A stretch of 64,000 nucleotides of DNA from Craspedostauros australis. Lineage: Eukaryota; Bacillariophyta; Bacillariophyceae; Mastogloiales; Achnanthaceae. Below are positions 56,150-64,000 of the stretch, piece by piece. How positions within the stretch are numbered: the first letter of the stretch is position 1; the number at the start of each line of letters is the position of its first letter. The stretch lies in contig JAMXDE010000009.1 in the NCBI GenBank assembly GCA_026770025.1, positions 2,393,001 through 2,457,000 of the forward strand, read 5' to 3'. Position numbers and translations under genes: made by a program. The notes under the pieces were generated by a model that saw only the letters and a program-made list of their open reading frames with translations, was not told the origin of the DNA and did not search any database.

Positions 56150-56830
56150 GCTGGTGGCCTATTCACTCTGAACTCGACATCGACAGTAGCACCAGGTTGG
56201 CCAGTGATGTGCAGCTGCTGGAGACGATGGTGCTAGGAAATACAGGCTCGCACCGAAAGTTCCCCATGCGAGATCTGTCACTCATCGTCATCGTGCCGTG
56301 AACAGTACTGGGTGGCGCAAGCTAGTTGGTTGTCACTGCCAACCATGAAACAATCACCGCCGCAAGCTGCAATTACCTCAGATGCGCCACCAGTGAAAAG
56401 AGTCTATTGTCGTCATTCACAGTCTGCGATATTGTTTGTTATGGTCGTGCTTTCATCGTTTCTTTGTTCTCGTCGAAGCGTTTCTACGCCATCTCTGCGG
56501 TCACGGCCTGTGGAGGGTCTTCACCGCCGCATCCGAAGATTCTCGCGATCATCTTGTTCTTGTTAGTCGGGGCATCAAGCATAGAGACATTTTCTGCGCG
56601 TGTTCCTGTCGCGCCATCGCACAACACGCTTCCAATGAATTGTCGTGACCCGGTTTTGAGAGACATTCAACTCCGAACAAGGCTGGGTATGCAGTTGATG
56701 GAAAGTACTCGTCCTCGTAGCTTCTTGGGAAGGCTGTGGCCTTGCTGCATCTGGCAGCGCAACTCGCGCCAGAGCTGAAGTGGGAACCGAAGCGGGAACT
56801 GGTGGCACAAGGCAGCGCTTTGCGCAACAT
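56150..56830 (-). pseudogene. Decayed partial copy of the secreted PT-repeat gene (module 2)
   Basis: The minus strand matches module 2 of the gene at 45978-48656, but in broken frames. 56484-56666 reads VLCDGATGTRAENVSMLDAP and IFGCGGEDPPQAV, against VVCDGATGTCADFVSEVDAL and IFGCNDKDPPQPV in the intact gene. A piece near 56155-56200 matches the intact gene around 46430-46490, and 56770-56815 matches the PT spacer (GCTGAAGTGGGAACCGAAG). Loss of the first Cys, frame changes and missing ends mark it as a pseudogene. It lies just upstream of the PDE12-like gene. Confidence 0.8.
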
Positions 56831-57351
56831 GTACTTCGAGCGTGGTATCTGGTACCTGCGGTTTCATGCATGCAATTAATGCAATTACATGTGTGTCTAC
56901 CGTAGCTTCCGATTCCGCAACCAATCGGTGTTTGTTCTTGCGTCAAACGTGTCGGCACAAGTCAACAAGATCTCTCATCGTTGTTAGGCACAAGTCAACA
57001 CGATCACGGATTGGCTCCACAACAAAGCCATCACCTCTCCACCATCGCAGCGGACATTCATCCCTACCATCGTGCAATACGACATCTGGCTGTGAGCGTG
57101 GAGAGCAGCGCAGCGCAACGCATTACACTCTCGCATGTTCGTGCTGCGATGGAATAAAGTGGGAGAAAAAGAATAGAGCAGCGTAGTACACTGAAACCAT
57201 ATCATAGAGTGGCAGGGACAGACAGGCACCTGCGAGAGCGTCAAGAGCATTGGCACTGAAGAGCAAGTTTAACCAACTTCGTGTTCTCCTTCGGCGCGTC
57301 GGTCAAGCTCGACGGAGTGCACTCACAGAATCGGCGTCGCACAAAGCAACG
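56831..57351. other. Upstream region of PDE12-like gene
   Basis: It holds the probable promoter and leader. A repeated CACAAGTCAACA word occurs twice (56955-57001). The PDE12-like frame is open back to 57208 without an ATG, so an upstream exon is possible. Confidence 0.5.
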
Positions 57352-60300
57352 ATGCAGCTGCCTGCGCTTGATGTCGTTGGCGCAGGTGCAGGTGCAGGTA
57401 CATCTGCGCCCACGGGCGTGCAGCATGTCACCGGGACGCTGACGATACGCACGTTGCCCGACGTTGACATCGTATCGGCCGATTACGAAATAGCCAAGCG
57501 CACCACTTTGCCCCTTCTGCAGGATCATTCCCACCCGGTTTATCATCAACTGAAGGCATCAGCAAACGAGCCCGTGGTACCGAACACTGCGGTCGATAAT
57601 GACGATGATAGTGATGATGATGGCAAGTTCGGCCATCCCGCTGCGTCTGCTCTCTCATCGTACTTCTGGAAGTCGCTGGATCAGGAACAGCATGATGGCG
57701 CTGCAGCCGGTACTGTGACTTGGGATGTCGAAGATGTTGCTGTGACAGCAACAGGCTCTCCAATTGCGCCGGATGCCAACGTCAAATCAATCCCGCCCTC
57801 CTTCACACTGCACATGAACCGGAGTGGATCTGAACCTGTGGACAAGGCAGTGCAGCGTCTCGCTCTCACGTTGCAAAAGAAGGTCCTACCGAAACCAGAA
57901 GGAGATAGCAAACAAGGCAAGCAGAAAGGAAAAAAGGGAAAGCAATCCAAGAAGGTAGTGAGCAACCCAGTGGAGCATCTGTTGCTTCGATGCACCTCGC
58001 CCGCACCTCGTGTGAGATCCGACGAATCGGTATCATCAGGAAGCTGCGCGAAGCACTGCGAACAAGCACGAGTGCCAACAGATGGACACCACCATAGCGG
58101 ATTATGGCGGCAACTGTGCGCCGAGCAACAGCAGAGCGACTGGGATTTAGAGCTCAGTCTGACCTTCATCAGGCCCACTCCGACCAGCAGCTTTTCGCTC
58201 GCGTCGGAACATGCGGCTCCGGCAAACAGTGATGCCGACACAACACCATCAGCCACTGCACGATTGCAGGTTGTTCTCAATCCCCCAACGTTGGTCTCCA
58301 TCAGGACATTCGAAGCCTTTTCACAAAGGCTATTCGTTGGAATCCCAGTGGTGGTCCGATTAGAATCTCTCTTCGCAACAAGTGTCTGCGTGGATTGGTA
58401 CGTCGAAGAGGTTTTGGGATCGCCTGAAGGGGCTGCTTGCCGTACCGATGCCGATGCCTTCGATGGCGAGCAGAGAGATTCCGAGTCGAACCGGCTTCGA
58501 TTGGTGACGTCCAACTCATTCTCCTTCACTCCGACGGCGTTGGATGTTGGGAGAAAGTTGATAGTCCTGGTGCGACTGACAAATGGAAGGGAGGGTGATG
58601 AAATGAGTGCACGTACCGATCCCACCACAGCAGTCGAAGTTGATGCTGAAGCTGATGTTGTTGTTGCCGCGACAGTCTACGGCTTGTCAGATGCGGTCGA
58701 TCGCAACAACGGTCAGAACCCTGCTTCGGACACTGGCACTGGTGTGATCACGAAGGAAGCGTTCATGTTTCGAAATGTCATCGAACCATGTCCTCCGAAC
58801 GCACTTCTGAGCCTACGGAGGGACTTTCTGGACGTGCGCCAAAAAGCCGAGTCGAGGACCCGGCGGCACAGCCGCGGCGCAAGCAACGCAAGTTGCAACT
58901 CAGATGCGCAGCCAGCTCTCACAGGGATGACTGATCTGCGTGTAATGACGTACAACATCCTTGCCGAGTTGAACGCCTCCTCTCCGATGGCACAGAATTG
59001 GTTCTATCCGTACATCGAGGACAAATCAGTCATGCAGAAAGAACGGCGATTCCCCATGCTTCTGCATGAAATATTGCAATACGGCGCGGACGTTGTGTGT
59101 CTCCAAGAGGTTGACAACTTCGTGTTCCACGATTTGCTCGAACCGGCCTTGACCTTGCACAACTACGAGGGTTACTACTCCGGCAAGGATGGGAGCCGAG
59201 AAGGTCTGGCGATGTTTTGGTCGCTCGATACATTCGAAGCTGCAAGGCGTCATGGTATAGATCAGACAGATTCGTCATCATCAGGAGATCCTTCCCAGCC
59301 GAGACCCGAGCAAGACTTGAAGACGCACCTAATCCGTGACATATTTACCTCCAATGATACATGGCAGGGCGACGCGGATTGGTCAACGATGGAGGATGTG
59401 CAGGCCTTCCTGCAGGAGGTGCCCGAGCTGAGAAAAGTGCTGGTAGATAAACTGAGCCATGTGCTGCAGACGGCGCACCTCGTACTTCGTGGAACAGACC
59501 GACGGGTGCTGGTGGGCAACACGCATCTCTTCTATCATCCTCGAGCAGATCATATCCGTCTGCTCCAAGCTTTCGGGTGCCTGCATCGGATGCACCGAGA
59601 ACGTCAGCAAAATGCAGCTCATGACAAACGCATTGATTACTCGGCCAAATTCATCGACATGGATTCATCCAGCCGAAGTTCGTCTCCTCCAATGATATTC
59701 TGTGGAGACTTGAATTCGTCTCCAGATTCTGGTGCTGCCCGACTGATCTTCAGCCGTTCCGTGCAACCCATTGCTGAAGCAGACGAGGGGAGCTCCGCGA
59801 ATGACGAGCAGGCGACGTTTCGATGGAAGAATCTCTTCACATTCTCTTGGGATGGAAATCTCAGCGATGATGAGGATGAGGATCAAGATGAGGAGACCAA
59901 TAATTGTAATACTGCGCAAAACGGGGGCGCTTTGGCGAATGTCGGCGCCGATGCAGCCACAACAATGGGATACGATCCGTTGGGATCGCAACCACGAAAG
60001 ATGCGACCAGTCCCACCGACCATCGCACTGCCTGCATCATTCCCGATCCTCCGATCCGGGTATGAAACATTGCCGCAGTACACGCACTACTTGCAAAACT
60101 TCAAGTCCACGTTGGATTACATCCTTGTTTCGGCTGCGGAATCCGATGAGGAGGGCGCGTTGGTGCCACATCGCGTCGCAGAAGTTCCGGATGAAGAGCT
60201 ACTTTCCAAGGATGTCGCCATGCCAAGCTCTGTCTTTCCAAGCGACCATGTGAGCCTGGTTTGCGACTTGCGATGGTCAAGCAGCAGTGGCGGCAACAAA

Positions 60301-60363
60301 AAGACACAACCGGAAGATATCACCGCTGGTGGCCCAAGCGGCAGTGGCCCGACGATGCCATGA
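57352..60363 (+). CDS. PDE12/CCR4-type endonuclease-exonuclease-phosphatase family protein
   Basis: 1003 residues if the first ATG in frame (57352) is the start. The preceding frame encodes RVLLRRVGQARRSALTESAS, which looks like a mitochondrial presequence, so an upstream exon is plausible. The N-terminal half has Lys-rich and acidic low-complexity parts and beta-rich segments like the PDE12 N-terminal domain. The catalytic half starts at about 58930: LRVMTYNILAEL, the Mg-binding Glu in VVCLQEVDNF, NTHLFYHPRADHIRLLQAFG, GDLNSSPDSGA, and the final SDHVSLVCDLRW. NTHL(F/Y)YHP...IR is characteristic of 2',5'-phosphodiesterase 12, a mitochondrial exoribonuclease that trims poly(A) and degrades 2-5A. 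An acidic insertion (DDEDEDQDEETNN, about 59865-59910) interrupts the catalytic domain. CCR4 or ANGEL-type nucleases are the alternatives. Confidence 0.88.
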   Translation: MQLPALDVVGAGAGAGTSAPTGVQHVTGTLTIRTLPDVDIVSADYEIAKRTTLPLLQDHSHPVYHQLKASANEPVVPNTAVDNDDDSDDDGKFGHPAASALSSYFWKSLDQEQHDGAAAGTVTWDVEDVAVTATGSPIAPDANVKSIPPSFTLHMNRSGSEPVDKAVQRLALTLQKKVLPKPEGDSKQGKQKGKKGKQSKKVVSNPVEHLLLRCTSPAPRVRSDESVSSGSCAKHCEQARVPTDGHHHSGLWRQLCAEQQQSDWDLELSLTFIRPTPTSSFSLASEHAAPANSDADTTPSATARLQVVLNPPTLVSIRTFEAFSQRLFVGIPVVVRLESLFATSVCVDWYVEEVLGSPEGAACRTDADAFDGEQRDSESNRLRLVTSNSFSFTPTALDVGRKLIVLVRLTNGREGDEMSARTDPTTAVEVDAEADVVVAATVYGLSDAVDRNNGQNPASDTGTGVITKEAFMFRNVIEPCPPNALLSLRRDFLDVRQKAESRTRRHSRGASNASCNSDAQPALTGMTDLRVMTYNILAELNASSPMAQNWFYPYIEDKSVMQKERRFPMLLHEILQYGADVVCLQEVDNFVFHDLLEPALTLHNYEGYYSGKDGSREGLAMFWSLDTFEAARRHGIDQTDSSSSGDPSQPRPEQDLKTHLIRDIFTSNDTWQGDADWSTMEDVQAFLQEVPELRKVLVDKLSHVLQTAHLVLRGTDRRVLVGNTHLFYHPRADHIRLLQAFGCLHRMHRERQQNAAHDKRIDYSAKFIDMDSSSRSSSPPMIFCGDLNSSPDSGAARLIFSRSVQPIAEADEGSSANDEQATFRWKNLFTFSWDGNLSDDEDEDQDEETNNCNTAQNGGALANVGADAATTMGYDPLGSQPRKMRPVPPTIALPASFPILRSGYETLPQYTHYLQNFKSTLDYILVSAAESDEEGALVPHRVAEVPDEELLSKDVAMPSSVFPSDHVSLVCDLRWSSSSGGNKKTQPEDITAGGPSGSGPTMP

Positions 60364-60599
60364 TAGAGTCTGCTGACTATACTAGTATGTACCGGACTAC
60401 TCCGCAAGTTGTAAGCGAGTATACTATTGGGCGTCGTGGAGTTGAGTGTCATACTCGTAGTATCGTGCTCTACAAGCTCCGGGCTGTTTTCGTTTCGGCA
60501 CAATTGGGTGAATCGTGCGATCTTTCGTCTGTGAAGAGGCAGCAATCGCATTCTCGAATCAGGGTAGTACATCAAAGATTCGGCACGAGGATGTAGAGG

Positions 60600-60646
<47 letters not shown>

Positions 60647-60672
60647 CGCGTCTGCGTCTGATGTACGTACGC
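60364..60672. other. Convergent spacer with TG microsatellite
   Basis: 309 bases between the PDE12-like (+) and PRA1 (-) 3' ends. It includes the TG tract at 60602-60641 and several TACTAGTATG/ACTCGTAGTA words near 60380-60460. No gene seen. Confidence 0.75.
60602..60641. repeat. (TG)n microsatellite
   Basis: About 20 TG units lie in the convergent spacer. Confidence 0.96.
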
Positions 60673-62031
60673 CTAGACTTCGTGCAGGATGTTGTTGTTC
60701 TTGGTGTTTGGTAGGAACGCTGAGTCTTCGCTGACTTCACCAACCATGTCCATCTTGTCTTCTGTATCTTGGTGCATGCTTGCGTCACGAAGCCCTGCGT
60801 GCGCCAGAACAATGACGGCTGACACAAGGAGTGCCCACCAGACGACTCCGACGAGCAACCTGTAAATCACGTACGCGCTGATGATTCCCATACCGATAGT
60901 TGCGTACTTTTGCGGGATCGTCACAGCTGTTCGTCGCGAGGATAAGACAATCAAAGTGGACGACCGAGACCAAAGCCGCAGCATCCACATTCATGGATAT
61001 TCGTGAGAGTATGTGTGGGTGCAAAGGTACAGAGACAGAGCAGAATGAGAGCGAGAGACAGAACATGATGAGGATCACAGATGTTGTCTCAACATGCTTC
61101 ACAGGCAATCGATCAAGCCACTCGCCTGCGCTGAACAGACAGGTTTGGAAGCCAAATGATCTCTTCTCCCTCCGCAATCCATCGTGAAAGTACACAGGAA
61201 TGGATGGATACATGGATGGGCGTATATTGGTACCATGCAGTTGCAGACGACGAGAAAGAGACGTCTGACTTACGACCAATTTTCAAGCTACCGCTTTCCG
61301 CCTGTTTCAGAACGTAGAACCATGCTCCGATGACCAGCATGATGCCAATCAAGGTCCTCATGTCTGTGAGCAGCGTGAGGCAGAACATGATGGCCGTGAC
61401 GACCAGGTAGTTGAGCACGAAGAAGGTGAGGTTGTGACGGACGCGTGCGATGAGCAGCGACGGCGCTTTCTCCACGTAGAAGGGACGCTCCTCGCCAATT
61501 CCAAAGACCAAGGAGATGGAGCGGATCTGTTTCCGCGAAAACACCTGGGACGTGGTGGTCGAAACATAGTCTCTGGTGGACTGAGGGATGCTGGCATGCA
61601 GACGACCGAGGGCCTCGTTGGCACCGCTGGAGTCCCACTTCTCCTTCCTGCGATGTTCAACAAGAAGCAGCGAGAGAGAGAGAGAGAAGAGACGAAGGGA
61701 ATGGTAGACGAACGGACGGGGTGAGGTTGGGAGCAGATGCGTATCGGGTTCATTTGTTCGCTGTTTGCATGTTGGCCATTGATGCATTAATGTTCATGAG
61801 GCTGGATTCATACGTGTCCACATCCCAATGACCAAACCGATGACCAACGCAGCGTGTGTCAGCGTGGATCTCAACGCGCAGATGGATGATGTCATTGCCA
61901 TGGCGACCGATCCGTGCAAAAGATTGCCTTCGCCGCAGGCAGCAAGCAAATGGTTCAACGTACGCCGTATTCATCATGCCGAGCACCGAGTTCATGGTGT
62001 TCGCCGTCGTTGCGTTTCCTTCCGTCGCCAT
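60673..62031 (-). CDS. PRA1 family (prenylated Rab acceptor-like) membrane protein
   Basis: Exons 61964..62031, 61274..61647 and 60673..60926 (231 residues), joined in phases 2 and 1, donors GTACGT and GTAAGT. The start is ATG 62031. Exon 2 has the PRA1 signature: FVLNYLVVTAIMFCLTLLTD as the first hydrophobic hairpin, then IGIMLVIGAWFYVLKQAESG. Exon 3 supplies the second hairpin (PQKYATIGMGIISAYVIYRL, VVWWALLVSAVIVLAHAGLR) and an acidic C-terminal tail. PRA1/YIP3 proteins sit in ER and Golgi membranes and help load prenylated Rab GTPases during vesicle transport. The length is typical of plant PRA1 proteins. Confidence 0.9.
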
Positions 62032-62997
62032 CTTGATGATCTTCTGTTGGTTCTGTCTGTGTTGTCTGTGTTGTCTGTCCTGTCTGTCCTGTCTGTCCTG
62101 TCTGTTCTCTCTGTTCCCTTCGAGACTCTCTGCGTGAGTATGCGGACGGGTACGTGGCCTTGTTGATTCGTGCTACTGCTGCTGCGTTCGTTGGTGGCAC
62201 ACGGAGAGATGGAGTAACTGGCGCTGTCGGTGGAGGTCGTTGTTTTGTGTTCTGTTGTTTAGTTTAGTGCAGTTTTGCGGAGCAGTTGTGTTGTTGTGTT
62301 GGGAAGATCCTGACTTTGTTGTGCATCGTCGTTGCTTTGGTTGTTGTTGCGGCTCTGTTGCGTGTAGGGTTCCAACGCGTGACCCCATGACAAAGCGCCC
62401 CAATTTCGGCCAACGATGTGTGCTGTTTTCGGACACCAACGGTCATTCCTCTTGCGCACGAGAAAAAACTCTTGTTGCTTGTCGGATGGGACTAACTCAG
62501 TCAGTCGTGTGATTCGTCATTGTTCCCTTTCTTCCTCTCTGCCCGCATGTCCGGGTGCTTGTGCGAGTTCGCGGAGAGAGTGTGATAGCGAGGTACGCCT
62601 GGAGACTGAAATGCAGAGCAGCAACAGTATGCGCGAATGGTCGCAGAATATAATAATATAATGTTATTATTCTATTGTAAATAACGGTGCTGGACAAAGC
62701 GCACGTGTACAGCGCATGCGTCATGACTACGATTGGGGTACAACTTGCGTACGGAAGCCGAGATAATACAATGCCATGCTCCGCTTCGTTGTCTCTCTCG
62801 CACAATCCCATTCATCTTCGTCCTCGTATTCGCACGGATGTGGGTGCACATCTGCAATCTACCTGTCCCTTGCCTGCGCAGGTCGCACTACTCCATTCAC
62901 GAGTACGATGGAATCCGCTCGACAGTCCCTTACTCTCCCATTCTGCATTCGATACAAACATACGAATACGAGTACGAGTACGAATATCCAAGTGGGC
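62032..62997. other. Spacer upstream of PRA1 gene
   Basis: 966 bases between two minus-strand genes. A TGTCTGTCC-type tandem repeat (about 62056-62112) lies in the probable PRA1 leader. A palindrome-like AT stretch (AATATAATAATATAATGTTATT) lies at 62647-62668. No gene seen. Confidence 0.6.
62056..62112. repeat. TGTCTGTCC/TGTCTGTGT tandem repeat
   Basis: About five to six imperfect 10-base units (GTCTGTGTTG, GTCTGTCCT) lie immediately upstream of the PRA1 start codon. Confidence 0.85.
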
Positions 62998-64000
62998 TCA
63001 TGCGGTGACAAATTTGGCCAAAGAGACGAAGGGACCGTCGTAATCGCAAACCAACGATGGAATTTGAGACGATGGGTCGGTGGTGTCGGCTTCACTTGTT
63101 GAATTGGTGTAATTCTCGAGTGTGCATGCCTGGAGACGAGGGGCACCAGCATCCAAGGTGGTCTTGGCCGGGAATTCGACAAGAGGTTTGCATTCCGGAG
63201 GTTGGTCACGATCATTTTGATTGGATTTGTCACCGCCATTGCTGTTGCCATTGCTGTTGCAATTGCCACAATTGTCGCTATGACCCACCTTTCTCCATTG
63301 CTCCGTGGAATGGAAGCCGTACTTCGCCTTGAGTTGCTTTACGTTGTCGGTGTTGCTGGGACCAAGGTCGACGTGCGTGACGCCATCCGGCTTGAGATCG
63401 AAGCAGATCTCGATTCCCTTGCGCAAGATGTAAAACCAGATGAGGCCCTGCTTGTGCATGCTGGTGCGCTGATAAAACCACATGACTCGCAATGTGTCGC
63501 CCTTGACGGTCACCGCCGACCAACCAACCAGCCTGCCGCCATCTTCGTTGACGCTACGGGCATCTCCCATCTTGGATCGTGTCAACTCCATCGCTTGGAG
63601 TGAAAATGGTGTCTTGCTTTGTGACGCGGCTCCTGCCCCTGTCCCGTTTGAACTCCTGCTTGGCGTGGTTGGTTTGCCTCCATCTGTCCTCGTAGGTTGG
63701 TGCTGATTTTTTCGAGGCGATCCCTGCCGGACTTCTTGGATGTGCGACTCCATGCACTTCGCAAAGGCGAAGCGCAGGGTGCCAACCATGACCCCTTTCC
63801 ACACAGATCCACCGTACGCGCGTATCTCGTGATCCACGCAAACAGAGAGGTGCTCCCAACCGAGGACGTGGTACGATTCTCCTGTGCAGATGTAGTGAAG
63901 ATCGTGCTTGCGGAAGGCCTTGTCGACCTGCTTGGAGAGCGTGGTGGTAGCAGAAGACCCCAATGACGCCTTCATCCATTCTTGCATCGTGTCGAAGCTC
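62998..64000 (-). CDS. Acetyltransferase-like (GNAT-fold) protein, 5' end outside window
   Basis: The frame is open from 62998 to the right edge; ATG 63987 is available, but SFDT precedes it without a stop, so the true start may lie outside. The region GDTLRVMWFYQRTSMHKQGL, then KGIEICFDLKPDGVTHVDLG and VKQLKAKYGFHSTEQWRKVG resembles the last strands of a GNAT-type acyltransferase, where KYGF...W often ends the fold. Upstream are VLGWEHLSVCVDHEIRAYGG and VMVGTLRFAFAKCMESHIQE. A Gly/Asn-rich stretch (GNCNSNGNSNGG) and a linker ending in a Phe/Val segment follow. The substrate is unknown, and the fold assignment is tentative. Confidence 0.5.
   Translation of the reverse strand, partial: SFDTMQEWMKASLGSSATTTLSKQVDKAFRKHDLHYICTGESYHVLGWEHLSVCVDHEIRAYGGSVWKGVMVGTLRFAFAKCMESHIQEVRQGSPRKNQHQPTRTDGGKPTTPSRSSNGTGAGAASQSKTPFSLQAMELTRSKMGDARSVNEDGGRLVGWSAVTVKGDTLRVMWFYQRTSMHKQGLIWFYILRKGIEICFDLKPDGVTHVDLGPSNTDNVKQLKAKYGFHSTEQWRKVGHSDNCGNCNSNGNSNGGDKSNQNDRDQPPECKPLVEFPAKTTLDAGAPRLQACTLENYTNSTSEADTTDPSSQIPSLVCDYDGPFVSLAKFVTA

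Noticed and set aside
1..64000. CRISPR arrays, bacterial operons, insertion sequences of prokaryotic type
   Set aside because: No regularly spaced direct repeats with spacers, no Shine-Dalgarno-linked gene runs, and introns throughout: this is eukaryotic nuclear DNA.

Overview
This is nuclear DNA of a photosynthetic stramenopile, most likely a diatom. The evidence is spliceosomal introns in about half of the genes, a ferredoxin-NADP reductase whose first exon encodes a signal peptide ending in the ALAFAP form of the ASAFAP plastid-import motif, a plant-like LRR membrane protein of the diatom type (N-terminal cytoplasmic tail, one membrane segment, GTIPTE-type repeats, CSCC tail), and a large secreted protein with Pro-Thr spacer repeats. 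No bacterial operons, CRISPR arrays or convincing tRNA/rRNA genes were seen.

Layout. 1-4.1 kb: the 3' part of a transposon-like gene with a YqaJ-type PD-(D/E)XK nuclease domain and a C-terminal Cys cluster, followed at 4.56-4.66 kb by a cluster of palindromes. 5.3-10.0 kb: a 1557-residue protein combining a fatty acyl-AMP ligase, a carrier domain and a membrane/hexapeptide-repeat module. 10.3-12.1 kb: LRR receptor-like gene (-). 13.0-14.65 kb: nicotinate phosphoribosyltransferase (+). 15.0-16.0 kb: HIT protein (-). 17.1-19.2 kb: plastid FNR (-, 3 exons). 20.4-23.1 kb: mitotic cyclin (-, 4 exons, destruction box split by an intron). 26.2-28.8 kb: a family-16-type methyltransferase and a PAM18/TIM14-like import component (both -). 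29.6-31.3 kb: cytidylate-kinase-like P-loop kinase (+, 3 exons). 31.8-34.1 kb: membrane-anchored aldehyde dehydrogenase (-, 3 exons). 35.1-38.5 kb: START-domain membrane protein (+, 2 exons). 40.6-43.7 kb: J-domain protein with a long Ser-rich tail (+). 44.0-45.5 kb: type II membrane glycosyltransferase-like protein (-). 46.0-48.7 kb: secreted Cys-rich PT-repeat protein (-). 48.7-57.3 kb: gene-poor and partly AT-rich, holding a local duplication and a decayed copy of the PT-repeat gene. 57.4-60.4 kb: PDE12/CCR4-type nuclease (+). 60.7-62.0 kb: PRA1 family protein (-, 3 exons). 63.0-64.0 kb: acetyltransferase-like protein running off the right edge (-).

The genes are mostly independent housekeeping functions (NAD salvage, photosynthetic electron transport, cell cycle, mitochondrial import, aldehyde oxidation, vesicle traffic, RNA decay). 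The most unusual items are the nuclease-containing transposon gene with its flanking palindromes, the acyl-AMP ligase/carrier/hexapeptide protein, the FNR with two hydrophobic segments before its catalytic core, and the internally duplicated secreted protein with a pseudogene 8 kb away. Exon limits were derived by reading splice signals and reading phase; they are inferences that RNA data should test.
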